A stretch of DNA of 64,000 bases, taken from NCBI RefSeq assembly GCF_000759445.1, contig NZ_JRMB01000001.1, positions 1,178,001 through 1,242,000 on the forward strand, written 5' to 3'. The stretch comes from Pseudomonas lutea (GTDB lineage: Bacteria; Pseudomonadota; Gammaproteobacteria; Pseudomonadales; Pseudomonadaceae). Below are positions 36,582 to 45,166 of the stretch, piece by piece. Numbering within the stretch: position 1 is the stretch's first letter; each line of letters starts with the position of its first letter. Made by a program: the position numbers and the translations under genes. The notes beneath the pieces are model-generated. The model saw nothing but the letters and a program-made list of their open reading frames with translations. It was not told the origin of the DNA and made no database searches.

Positions 36582-39500
36582 ATTAATGCTCCATCCTTGA
36601 TACCAAGGGCCTTCATTACTCGTGTGCAAGAACGGCAGAAAGGCAACGCTTTTCCGTCATTCCTCAGTGTGGTGAAGGTGGCACCTTTAACAAGTTTTTT
36701 CAGTTGAGGTACGGTCTGAACGTTATGTTGCTTCGCAATAAGGCTGAGAAGGTCTGCCTCCCCACATTGACTGTGATAGAGAGCAGTGCGCTTATCTTCG
36801 GGAACGGAAGCGTAGAGTTGTTCCACGACAGGATGATGCGCACCGCCTCCACCCGCCGCTCCGCTGTAACCGACCTTAGGCTCGGGGAGGGGCCAATCCT
36901 CACCGGTTGTACGAGCGCCTTTATTATTCGGTGTGATCCCCTTTAGACGGGCAAGTCCCAGCGGGTCAAACCACGCTGTCGGATTCGGCACGTATTGGTA
37001 AAGGTTAAGCCCACCCTGATAACCGATAGGGTCTTTACTGATAAACCGGCCAACCCCCGGATCATAGTACCGATGCCGGTTGTAGTGCAGGCCGGTTTCG
37101 GGGTCATGGTATTGGCCCTGGAATCTGATCGGGTTTTTCAGGCCGACCTTTTGGGCGGATTCGGAACGCTGCTCGTGGGCCTGGCCCCAAGCCTTGTATT
37201 CGGCGCTCCACGCGGTGTTGCCGTCTTGGTCGGTGAGTTCCTGTGGCGTGCCGAGGTGATCGCATTGGTACCAGGCGAGAACGTCAATGGGTTGCGCTGT
37301 GGGTTTGTAGGTCCACAGCGGGTCTTCTTTCCGGTTGTAGCGCCCTTGGTAGGTGGGTTGGCTGATCAGGCGGATGGCGGCGTGGCGGATCGCTTGAACC
37401 ACCGGGACGAAGGTGCCGGGCTCGAAGAGGTAGTGCACGGTGCGGCCGGTTTCGCCGGGGTGTCGGGCGGGGCTGCTTTCCCAAGCCAGGGTGTCGCCGT
37501 CCCAGCCGTAGAGCGTGAAGCCGCAGCCCAGTTCCCGTTCTGTGCGGGCATGTTCGTTTTGGTTCCAGCCGGTGCCGGCCTCGGGCCTTGGTCGGTAATG
37601 GGCTTTGGAGTGTTTGTAGAGGCGACGTCCGAGCGGATCGTAGGCAAAGTCGACGGTGAGGCGCGAATCCCGGAAATGCACCAACCGATCAAAGAGGTCC
37701 CATTGCAGGTCGCTGCGCGCGCCGTCGTTCCAGCGCTGGGTCTGGTTGCCGCGTTCGTCGTAGTTGTAATGGGTGCCGGCGTATTCGCGCAGCAGGTTGT
37801 CCATGAGTTTGTTGCGCGCGGGTTCCGGGTCGAGTGGTCGGCGGATGGGCGTGGTGTTGTTGAGCAGATTGCTTGCCGGGTCGAAGGCGAAGGTTTCCCC
37901 GCCCAATCGGTTTGTTGCGCTGAGCAGTCGGCTGACCGGGTCGTATTTATAAGCGAGGGCCCCACGGCGACTGTCATTGATGTCGGTGAGCTGGCCGGCG
38001 GCGTCGTAGGTGTAAGCACGTTTGATAAGCGTGGTTTTATCGTCTGAGCTGCCGAGCAGTTGTTCCTGCAGGCGTCCCGCAGGGTCCCATTGCTGGGTTT
38101 GCTTGAGCTGGTTGCCCTGATGCCGAGCGACTTCGCGGTGCAGATCGTCCCGCTCGTAGCTGAGCAGTTCATGGTCATCGAGCTTCATGCCGAGCAGATG
38201 GCCGCTGCCGTAGGTCAACGAACTCACGCGATGGCCGTCTGGGCGGACGGTAGCGACGCGGCTGTTCAGCACGTCGTATTCGTGCTGCCAAACCGCAACC
38301 AGTGGCTTTTCCAGGCTCAGGTAGTGCTGGTGCTCGCGCACGAGATTTCCAGCCGGGTCATGAAACCATTGCAGGCAACTGGCCGAGTTGGTGGCTCTGA
38401 TCAGTTGGCCGTTGCCGTCGTAGGAAAAGGTTTCACTTTGCGATTGATCACCGAGGGTGGCGTGACGCTCGGTGAGGCGGCCCATGGGGTCGAAGCTCAA
38501 CCCGATGGCGCGCTGGCCGTTGACGGTCTCGGCCAAGCGGCCGGTTTCGGGGTCGTAGCGATAGCGTGTGCTGCGGCCGTCGAAACCGCGTTCTTCCAGC
38601 AGTCGCCCGACGGGGTCGTACTGAAAATGCGCGCGGCTTTGGTTTTCGTTTTCCAGCGCGATCAAACGACCGAGTTTGTCCCAGCGGTAGCGCAGGGTCT
38701 GTTCGGCGGCGTCGGTGCGCTCGGCGATGAAGCCGGCGGTGGTGTAGCGCCAGGTGGTGCAGCGTTCGAGGCCGTCGGAGTGCGCAAGCAGGCGACCTTC
38801 GGCGTCTCGGCTGAAACGCTCCTCAGTCTTATCCGGGTGCTTGGTCAGCACCAACTGGCCTGATGCGTAGGAATACCCGGTTTTATGTCCGGCAGCGTCG
38901 GTGAAGCAGACCATCTGCCCGCGTTCGTCGTATTCCCACGCACTTACCTTCCCGGAGCAGTCGGTGTAGCTGACGATTTGTCCGGCGTCGTTGTAGGTCA
39001 ACGCTTTTGTGTTGCCGTTGGCGTCCTTGATCGACGTAGGAAGCCCGAACGGGTTGTAGGCGTACTCGGTGGTGTTCTCCAGCGGATCAACCGCTTCGAC
39101 CAGATTGCCCTTGTCGTCGTAGTCGCGCCGCCACAGCCCACCCTCGCCATCGCTGATTTTGATCAGCTGACTTTTGTCGTCGTAGGCGTAGTTCATCACG
39201 CTGTGATCAGCGCGGGTGTGTTCGGTCAGATTGCTGAGGCGGTCGTAGCGATAGCGGTCGGTCGTGCCGTCGGTATGGACGTGGCGAATGATGTTCTTGG
39301 CGTCGTCCCGAAAGAACCACTCCGAGCGCCCGTCGGCATGGCGAATGCGATGGGTGTAGCCAAGGCTGTCGTAGAAGTGCTGGGTCTCTTGGCCGAGAGC
39401 ATCGGTGACGACAGTCAGGCGGATGTTTTTGTCCCAAGACAGCCGCGTATCGAAGCTGCCGTCGTCGGCCCATTCGCGCACAGCCTTGGCGTCGGGGCCC

Positions 39501-41284
39501 GTGCCTTGCCATTGCAGGTTCATGCCGCGATGGGTGCGGTCGGTATAACGGGTGATCAGGTGATTTTCGTACTGATATCGCCACGCGGAACCGTTCTCGT
39601 CCTGAGCAAGCGTCAGGTCGCTAGAATCATCATATTCGTACGCACACAGCTGCCGTTTCACCTCACCGTCGCGGATTTCCCAAAAACCGGTCAGGTGTCC
39701 GTAATCGTCAATCTGAGTGCCGAGGCGCAGATGGACTTTGCTGACATCGTTTTCGGAATAAGTAGCCACCTCGGAGAACACCGCCTGCTCCCCATACCGA
39801 TGCTCGTAATGCAGCATTGCCCCGGCGCCGCTTCGCAAAACGATGTTGATGAGGACAAAACGCTCACCCCGACGGACGTAGGTTTCCCGGCGCTCAAACC
39901 CTCGGCACAGCACCAGCGTGTCGTTGCTGACGCGGATCAGCGTGAGATTTTCGATGGCGTTGTAGTGAACCAGCTTGACCTTGGGCAGGGTGAACTCATG
40001 GCTGCGCCCGTCGGCGTCATGGAACAGCAAGCCATCGTCCACGCAGTCAAACCGTGTGGTAAATGGTGTGATCCAGCGTGCGCCCATGGCCCCCTTGTCG
40101 TAGGCACCCAGACTTGAGCAGTACGTTCGGGTCCACTCAACAGGAAACGGCCCCGGCAGACTGAAATCGGTGTGCGCGACCGATTCCGACCCCATCGCAA
40201 AGTTAATGCTGCGAATCGTCGAGTCGCACACGCAGTTTTTCTTCGGGTTGGGCCGGCCTTTGGCAGCGGCTTCATGCTGGACAACGCCCAGTCTGCCTTC
40301 ACCCCCACGACGCTTGGCCTGACTGACCAACCCCGGTTTGATACTGACCGACTGCCCATGACCGTTACGCGAGCGCCAACTGGCCACCGCGCCAGCCAGA
40401 GTCATCAGCAACGCGCCAATGGAGTGCTCAGCCGCAGGATCCGCCAAGCCAGCAATCTGGCCCCGAAGCTCTGCACCCATGGCCCGCAAAGATGCCGCCT
40501 GCCTGAGCACTTCTTCTTTCAGCGTAGTGGGCACCAAATGGTCCACAACGCTATTAACCGCCCCCTTACCAGCAGCGATGTACACATCGGCCGCCGCCAC
40601 GAAGATGTTGCCGATCGCCGCCGCGGGGTCGTAAGCCCACTGATCGCCAGCCGCCTGGACCAACTGCTCCGCTTCCAGCAAATTAGCCTGGGCATCGAGA
40701 TCGCCGTTGACCAGCGTCTCCAGACCCTGGGCGATCTGGCACAGCATTTCTTCGCCGAGCTTCCCTGCGTCATCCAGAATGCCGCCCAGCCGGGCCTGCG
40801 CCTGGGTCACGAAGTCATCCAGCGTGCCGACGATGTCGGCATTCAGATGCCCGATCAGCACTTCGACCAGCCCGTCACCCGACACCAACTTTCCGGCCTG
40901 GCGCATCTCCTGACGCACCAGAAACAGCATCGGCCGCAGGGTCATGCGTGCCGCCGCCATGGTCGGTGGGAACGGCAGCACACCAATCAGATTGATGCCC
41001 AGGCTCACCCAGTCCAGCGGATCGCGCTGTTCGCTGCTCGACAGCCTGACGATGTCGTTTAGCGCATCCACCAGCGCCATGATGTTGCCCACGACAGGCA
41101 GCGCGCCTGCAGCGGTCTTGATCCTGTCCAGCGTCACGACGCCGCCGCTGATCTCCTGCAGCCAGGCATCGACGTTGGCCGCGCCCAGCCCGACGTCTTC
41201 CAGCTGGATCTGATCAAGGGGAACGATGGCGACTTGAGGGGGACGTGTTTCGCCCGTAGCAGGCTGGGGTGCGGGGGTTGCCAA
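36578..41284 (-). CDS. Rhs-repeat polymorphic toxin with C-terminal YwqJ-like deaminase domain
   Basis: A 1568-residue protein. About residues 1-330 form a helical N-terminal region without a PAAR domain. From about 360 to 1420 lie Rhs/YD repeats (many YDxxG-type strands) that build the toxin-enclosing shell. The shell ends in the conserved SKDPIGYQGGLNLYQY and then DPLGL. The last 124 residues (1445-1568, DNA 36581-36952) are the variable tip. They contain HHPVV, HSQCGEADLL (Cys1507-Gly-Glu1509) and PFCRSC (Cys1550, Cys1553), the C-x-E and CxxC zinc motifs of deaminase-fold toxins. The start is TTG with GGAGAG 7 bases upstream. No vgrG or chaperone gene is adjacent. Confidence 0.88.
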   Translation of the reverse strand: MATPAPQPATGETRPPQVAIVPLDQIQLEDVGLGAANVDAWLQEISGGVVTLDRIKTAAGALPVVGNIMALVDALNDIVRLSSSEQRDPLDWVSLGINLIGVLPFPPTMAAARMTLRPMLFLVRQEMRQAGKLVSGDGLVEVLIGHLNADIVGTLDDFVTQAQARLGGILDDAGKLGEEMLCQIAQGLETLVNGDLDAQANLLEAEQLVQAAGDQWAYDPAAAIGNIFVAAADVYIAAGKGAVNSVVDHLVPTTLKEEVLRQAASLRAMGAELRGQIAGLADPAAEHSIGALLMTLAGAVASWRSRNGHGQSVSIKPGLVSQAKRRGGEGRLGVVQHEAAAKGRPNPKKNCVCDSTIRSINFAMGSESVAHTDFSLPGPFPVEWTRTYCSSLGAYDKGAMGARWITPFTTRFDCVDDGLLFHDADGRSHEFTLPKVKLVHYNAIENLTLIRVSNDTLVLCRGFERRETYVRRGERFVLINIVLRSGAGAMLHYEHRYGEQAVFSEVATYSENDVSKVHLRLGTQIDDYGHLTGFWEIRDGEVKRQLCAYEYDDSSDLTLAQDENGSAWRYQYENHLITRYTDRTHRGMNLQWQGTGPDAKAVREWADDGSFDTRLSWDKNIRLTVVTDALGQETQHFYDSLGYTHRIRHADGRSEWFFRDDAKNIIRHVHTDGTTDRYRYDRLSNLTEHTRADHSVMNYAYDDKSQLIKISDGEGGLWRRDYDDKGNLVEAVDPLENTTEYAYNPFGLPTSIKDANGNTKALTYNDAGQIVSYTDCSGKVSAWEYDERGQMVCFTDAAGHKTGYSYASGQLVLTKHPDKTEERFSRDAEGRLLAHSDGLERCTTWRYTTAGFIAERTDAAEQTLRYRWDKLGRLIALENENQSRAHFQYDPVGRLLEERGFDGRSTRYRYDPETGRLAETVNGQRAIGLSFDPMGRLTERHATLGDQSQSETFSYDGNGQLIRATNSASCLQWFHDPAGNLVREHQHYLSLEKPLVAVWQHEYDVLNSRVATVRPDGHRVSSLTYGSGHLLGMKLDDHELLSYERDDLHREVARHQGNQLKQTQQWDPAGRLQEQLLGSSDDKTTLIKRAYTYDAAGQLTDINDSRRGALAYKYDPVSRLLSATNRLGGETFAFDPASNLLNNTTPIRRPLDPEPARNKLMDNLLREYAGTHYNYDERGNQTQRWNDGARSDLQWDLFDRLVHFRDSRLTVDFAYDPLGRRLYKHSKAHYRPRPEAGTGWNQNEHARTERELGCGFTLYGWDGDTLAWESSPARHPGETGRTVHYLFEPGTFVPVVQAIRHAAIRLISQPTYQGRYNRKEDPLWTYKPTAQPIDVLAWYQCDHLGTPQELTDQDGNTAWSAEYKAWGQAHEQRSESAQKVGLKNPIRFQGQYHDPETGLHYNRHRYYDPGVGRFISKDPIGYQGGLNLYQYVPNPTAWFDPLGLARLKGITPNNKGARTTGEDWPLPEPKVGYSGAAGGGGAHHPVVEQLYASVPEDKRTALYHSQCGEADLLSLIAKQHNVQTVPQLKKLVKGATFTTLRNDGKALPFCRSCTRVMKALGIKDGALI

Positions 41285-41627
41285 GGATGCTCTCCGTGCT
41301 CGAAAACCGATCCGGCAGGCGTGAATGCCTGCCGGGGGGCGACGGAGATATCAAGGGGTGTGCCAGAAAGGACTTAACTAAGGTAAATCAATGATTTATG
41401 AGCCGAGAACAGTCGTAAATGCAGATTTCAGCCCGGAGCAACACGTGCTTATGCGCAACAGCCTGCGCACCCCTGCGCAGTGCGTTGCACACCCGCCCGG
41501 GAGGCACGTCGGAAGCGCGCCGACCGAGGCCCCGCCCTGCTGGCGAGCAGGTAAGCCCCAAACAGCCGCGCAACACATTGCGCAGCGTGGCTAAACGACA
41601 GCGACGGCCCTGAGCGAAAGTGATCAA
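41285..41627. other. Intergenic region between rhs and the HxlR regulator
   Basis: About 340 bp, GC-rich from 41450. Short open frames occur on both strands but none has a ribosome-binding site or protein-like composition. It should include the rhs promoter. I see no firm motif. Confidence 0.5.
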
Positions 41628-42041
41628 TCACTCCGTGATCGATACCCTTCCCTCCCGCGCTTCAAGAATGCGCGGCAGGTTCTGCTCGATCCACGTCGTC
41701 AGGCCGTCCATCTGCAAGGCCACTTCCTCACCCATCGCCGTCAACCGGTACTCAACGTGCGGGGGCACCACCGGCAACGCCTTGCGGTCCACGAAGCCAT
41801 CCTGCTCAAGACTTTGCAGCGTCTGCGACAGCATCTTTTCACTGACGCCACCGATCTTGCGTCGCAGCTCGCTGAAGCGGTGCATGCCGCCAAGCAACAC
41901 CACCAGCACCAGCACGCCCCAACGGCTGCACACGTGGTTGAGTATGTCTCGCGACGGACAGTCCCGAGCCAACACCTCACCTGTGCGGATGCGCTCCAGC
42001 AAAGAGATGCTGCCCACGGAGGGAGAAGAAATATCGTTCAT
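41628..42041 (-). CDS. HxlR-family transcriptional regulator (QorR/YtfH type)
   Basis: A 137-residue winged-helix regulator. The HxlR signature is visible: an N-terminal Cys in ARDCPSRDIL, then SRWGVLVLVVLLGGMHRFSE, then GVSEKMLSQTLQSLEQDGF as the recognition region. Members sense quinones, aldehydes or oxidants through the conserved cysteine. It is transcribed divergently from an NAD(P)H:quinone reductase gene 81 bp away, the same arrangement as E. coli ytfH-qorB, and likely represses it. Confidence 0.9.
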   Translation of the reverse strand: MNDISSPSVGSISLLERIRTGEVLARDCPSRDILNHVCSRWGVLVLVVLLGGMHRFSELRRKIGGVSEKMLSQTLQSLEQDGFVDRKALPVVPPHVEYRLTAMGEEVALQMDGLTTWIEQNLPRILEAREGRVSITE

Positions 42042-42048
42042 GACACTT

Positions 42049-42077
42049 ACCTTTTCGTACGTACTTACGAAAGGTTA
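42049..42077. promoter_or_regulatory. Candidate HxlR operator in the divergent promoter
   Basis: An imperfect palindrome, ACCTTTTCGTAC followed by GTACTTACGAAAGGT, is centred near 42061-42063. It begins 8 bp from the regulator start and ends 46 bp before the reductase start, a position that would cover both promoters. Assignment rests on symmetry and location. Confidence 0.5.
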
Positions 42078-42122
42078 GCACGGCGTCTATGCTGGCCGCT
42101 CATTCATCCCCTCGGAGTCATC

Positions 42123-42980
42123 ATGATCGTTATCACCGGTGCATCAGGTCAGCTGGGCCGTCTGATTATCGCCCGTTTGCTGGAGAAAGTGCCTGCGTCG
42201 CAGATCATCGCCGCCGTGCGCGACCCGAAGAAGGTCGCCGACCTCGCAGCCAAGGGCGTGCAGGTCCGTCAGGCCGATTATTCGCAGCCGGCCACACTTG
42301 ACGGTGCATTCAAGGATGCAGAGAAAGTCCTGCTGATTTCCTCAAGCGAAGTAGGACAGCGCCTCGCTCAGCATCAGGCGGTGATCGATGCAGCAAAACG
42401 CCAAGGGGTAAGGCTGCTCGGTTATACGAGCGTCTTGCACGCCAGTGACTCGGCGTTGGGTCTCGCCGAAGAGCACCGGCAGACCGAAGCGGCACTGGGC
42501 CGGTCCGGCGTTCCAGCGGTGGTGCTGCGCAACGGCTGGTACCACGAAAACTACACGGCCGGTGTCGCCCACGCACTGGCCAACGGCGCGCATTTCGGCA
42601 GCGCTGGCGAGGGTCGAATCAGTTCCGCATCGCGCGCTGACTACGCGGCGGCGGCTGCAGCAGTGTTGACCTCGAATGAAGATCAAGGCGGCAAGGTGTA
42701 CGAGTTGGCAGGCGACGAGTCCTACACGCTGAGTGATTTTGCCACCGAGATCGCTTGTCAGTCCGGCAAACCGGTCGTCTACATCGATCTCCCGGAAGCG
42801 GACTATAAGGCCGCATTGCTGCAGGCCGGACTTCCGGAGTTCGTGGCGCAGCTGCTGGCCGATTCCGACGCGGCCGCTGCCAAGGGCGCTTTGTTTGACG
42901 ACAGCCGGCGACTGAGTCAACTGATTGGTCGACCCACCACCCCTCTCGCCTCCGCCATTGCCGAAGCACTGGGCCAATAA
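42123..42980 (+). CDS. qorB: NAD(P)H:quinone oxidoreductase, NmrA-like (QorB/YtfG type)
   Basis: A 285-residue atypical short-chain reductase. The N-terminal dinucleotide motif is GASGQLG, followed by LLEKVPASQIIAAVRDPKKV, close in pattern to E. coli QorB (286 residues). It reduces quinones with NADPH and may limit redox cycling. The ATG follows TCGGAG. Upstream open reading continues but overlaps the divergent regulator, so the later start is preferred. Confidence 0.9.
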   Translation: MIVITGASGQLGRLIIARLLEKVPASQIIAAVRDPKKVADLAAKGVQVRQADYSQPATLDGAFKDAEKVLLISSSEVGQRLAQHQAVIDAAKRQGVRLLGYTSVLHASDSALGLAEEHRQTEAALGRSGVPAVVLRNGWYHENYTAGVAHALANGAHFGSAGEGRISSASRADYAAAAAAVLTSNEDQGGKVYELAGDESYTLSDFATEIACQSGKPVVYIDLPEADYKAALLQAGLPEFVAQLLADSDAAAAKGALFDDSRRLSQLIGRPTTPLASAIAEALGQ

Positions 42981-43053
42981 GCCGGACGAGTTCACAGCTT
43001 TTGAAAGCGCTATCAGAGAAAAGCCTCAGTCACGGCGAATGCTAGCCACGGAG

Positions 43054-43105
43054 CCTTGCAAGTTCTCCAACAAGCGGGGCTTCGTGTTTGAGCCCCGTTG
43101 CAAGG
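43054..43105. repeat. Two-stem inverted repeat between qorB and the RcnB-like genes
   Basis: Outer arms CCTTGCAA (43054-43061) and TTGCAAGG (43098-43105) enclose an inner stem CGGGGCT/AGCCCCG (43075-43081 and 43091-43097) with a 13-base one-sided bulge. There is no T run. It could be an RNA structure or a palindromic repeat remnant. Confidence 0.6.
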
Positions 43106-43200
43106 ATCAAGGCAGCACGCCATCACCGGCACTGAATGATTTGCCCTGTCAACGGTCCGAAGTAATGACAGCGCACCACGCGCTGGCCTAGGAGTTTCGA

Positions 43201-43509
43201 ATGAACAGCAAATCGCTTATTGCCGGTCTGGCGATTCTGGGTTGTGTGTCCGTTGCCAGTTTTACAGCGCAAGCTGCAACCGCGGCGGAACCCACCATCC
43301 AGCCGTCGAGAGACAACATGCGTGAGCTTGAGGTTGGCAGTCGTTCGCCACAGGAGTTTCAGCGTCCAGCCGCAGCGCTTAAAGACTGGAAGGCCAAAGG
43401 TCTGGAAGAACCGGCCAAAATGAGCCAATGGGTGCGCATCAACGACAAATACGTCGAAGTGCAAACCACCAACGGCCAGATCACCAAAATCGTCCCGATC
43501 GAAAAATAG
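43201..43509 (+). CDS. Small secreted RcnB-like protein (first of two)
   Basis: A 102-residue periplasmic protein. A signal peptide (about 1-28) ends in AQA/ATA. The mature part has the RcnB-type arrangement: a GSRSP-like segment, DWKAKGLEEP, then WVRINDKYVEVQTTNGQITKI. E. coli RcnB is a periplasmic Ni/Co homeostasis factor, but many family members are uncharacterised. The ATG follows AGGAG. A paralogue follows after 80 bp, indicating tandem duplication. Confidence 0.8.
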   Translation: MNSKSLIAGLAILGCVSVASFTAQAATAAEPTIQPSRDNMRELEVGSRSPQEFQRPAAALKDWKAKGLEEPAKMSQWVRINDKYVEVQTTNGQITKIVPIEK

Positions 43510-43589
43510 GTCGGGCGAGTGCCCAGCGCGCCGGGTGTAGGCGGCGCGCAACGTGAAAGAAATCCACAAGAATCACCAAAGGACTTCCC

Positions 43590-43910
43590 ATGAACATAAA
43601 AACATTGATGACCTGCGCGGCCCTGGCCACCTGCCTGAGCGGCACCAGCCTGGCGGCAATGGCGCAAACGCCGGCGACCAAGAGCGTGCAAGCCGAGCAC
43701 ACCAATCAACAGTACAAGGTCGGCGACACCACGCACGATCTGTACAAGGATGAACGCGTTGGCATCAAGGACTGGCAGGACAAGGGTCTGAAAGCGCCGC
43801 AGGAAGGTGCTCAGTGGGTGCAGATCAGCGACAAATACGCCCTGATCAACATGGAGGACGGCAAGGTTCTCGACATCGCCCCGGTCAAACTCAAGCCGCT
43901 CAGCAAGTGA
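43590..43910 (+). CDS. Small secreted RcnB-like protein (second of two)
   Basis: A 106-residue paralogue of the preceding gene: signal peptide (about 1-26, ending in AMA), then KVGDTTHD, IKDWQDKGLKAPQEGAQWVQ and ISDKYALINMEDGKVLDI. Sequence has diverged strongly outside the W-V-x-I-x-D-K-Y core. AAAGGA precedes the ATG. A strong hairpin terminator follows directly. The function is unknown; envelope or metal stress is a guess. Confidence 0.8.
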   Translation: MNIKTLMTCAALATCLSGTSLAAMAQTPATKSVQAEHTNQQYKVGDTTHDLYKDERVGIKDWQDKGLKAPQEGAQWVQISDKYALINMEDGKVLDIAPVKLKPLSK

Positions 43911-43917
43911 CGCACGC

Positions 43918-43944
43918 GGTGCCCGACGCCCGTCGGGCACCGTT
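43918..43944 (+). terminator. Intrinsic terminator after the RcnB-like pair
   Basis: A perfect 11-bp inverted repeat, GGTGCCCGACG / CGTCGGGCACC, starts 7 bp after the stop and is followed by the weakly T-rich GTTCTC. Confidence 0.75.
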
Positions 43945-44061
43945 CTCCCAAGCCTTTCATCAGCCACAACCGCTCAGCCCTCACTGATGAGAAAGGTTGC
44001 ACCCTAACGATTCCGCCCTCTACTCTGCGCCTCACGTCTATCGTGCTAAGGCCGGGGTTCG

Positions 44062-44991
44062 ATGTCTTCCGTTTTGAATGTGCTGTTGCCGATCTTCGCG
44101 CTCATCCTCGTGGGTTACGTGTGTCGCCGCACCCATCGTCTCGGTCCGACCGCCGCCTCCGAGATCAACCGAATGGTCGTGTGGTTGTGTCTGCCGGCAC
44201 TGCTGTTCACCGCCACAGCCCACGCCACCTGGGAACAAATCTGGCACCCGGGGTTTGTACTGACCTTCACCCTGTCGACGATGGCGATGTTCGTGGTGAC
44301 CCTGCTGCTGCGGCGCCGAAAGGCCGGGCATTTTGCCGACGCCAGCATTGATGCGCTCAGTGCGTCCTACGCGAATACCGGCTACATCGGCATCCCTTTA
44401 TGCATCATGGTGTTGGGCCCGGAAGGGCTGGAACCTGCGCTGATTGCGTCGCTGCTGGTGGTCTGCGTGGTGTTTGGCATCGCCCTGGTGTGCATTGAAA
44501 TCGGCCTGCAGAGCGAAGCGCGAGTCCACCGAATCGTGCTCAAAGTGCTGCTGGCCCTGGCAAAAAACCCGTTGGTGGTGTCGCCGATTCTGGGTGCCTG
44601 CTGGGCTGGAACCGGCGTGCCGCTGCCGGGGGCGCTGGACAAATTCCTCAGCCTTCTAGGCGCTGCCACGACGCCGTGCGCGTTGATCTCTCTCGGGCTG
44701 TTTCTCGCCCATAAACAACAAGGGCCCCGTGAGGGCACCACGTTACTGGTGCTGATCAAACTGATCGCCCACCCGCTGCTGACGTGGTTTCTCGCTTTCA
44801 AGGTATTCCACCTACCGCCGCTCTGGGCCAATTCCGCGCTGCTGCTCAGCGCTCTGCCCACCGGCACTGGCCCATTCATGCTGGCTGAATACTACAAGCG
44901 TGAGGCGTCCGTGGTGTCGAGCACGATTTTGGTCTCCACGCTCGGCTCGCTGGTGACGCTGTCGCTGTGCATCTACTACATCAACAGCTGA
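44062..44991 (+). CDS. AEC-family transporter (auxin efflux carrier fold)
   Basis: A 309-residue integral membrane protein with about ten hydrophobic segments. The N-terminal VLNVLLPIFALILVGYVCRR and the NTGYIGIPLCIMVLG motif near residue 110 are typical of AEC permeases. Bacterial members move dicarboxylates such as malonate or other organic acids, or are uncharacterised. It is apparently monocistronic, with no linked enzyme that would reveal the substrate. Confidence 0.88.
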   Translation: MSSVLNVLLPIFALILVGYVCRRTHRLGPTAASEINRMVVWLCLPALLFTATAHATWEQIWHPGFVLTFTLSTMAMFVVTLLLRRRKAGHFADASIDALSASYANTGYIGIPLCIMVLGPEGLEPALIASLLVVCVVFGIALVCIEIGLQSEARVHRIVLKVLLALAKNPLVVSPILGACWAGTGVPLPGALDKFLSLLGAATTPCALISLGLFLAHKQQGPREGTTLLVLIKLIAHPLLTWFLAFKVFHLPPLWANSALLLSALPTGTGPFMLAEYYKREASVVSSTILVSTLGSLVTLSLCIYYINS

Positions 44992-45071
44992 GCGATGCAC
45001 TCATGCGAAACGAGGCTGGGAGACAAGCGACGGACGCTACGGCGAGAGGGGTCCGGCGCGCACACCGGCCT

Positions 45072-45121
45072 CTTCCCGGCTGAAGCCGGTCCCACTGAAC
45101 GCACGGGACTGGTTTTAGCCG
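45072..45121. repeat. REP core plus degenerate inverted partner
   Basis: CTTCCCGGCTGAAGCCGGTC at 45072-45095 faces a decayed GGGACTGGTTTTAGCCG at 45105-45121. It lies between convergent genes. Confidence 0.78.
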
Positions 45122-45166
45122 ATGCAAACTCACGCTTCTGGGCTGGGTAGCGCGATCATCGACACA

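Noticed and set aside
41388..41631. Four overlapping 60-80 codon frames on both strands between rhs and the HxlR gene
   Set aside because: They are mutually exclusive shadows in GC-rich intergenic DNA with no start signals. No product is recognisable.
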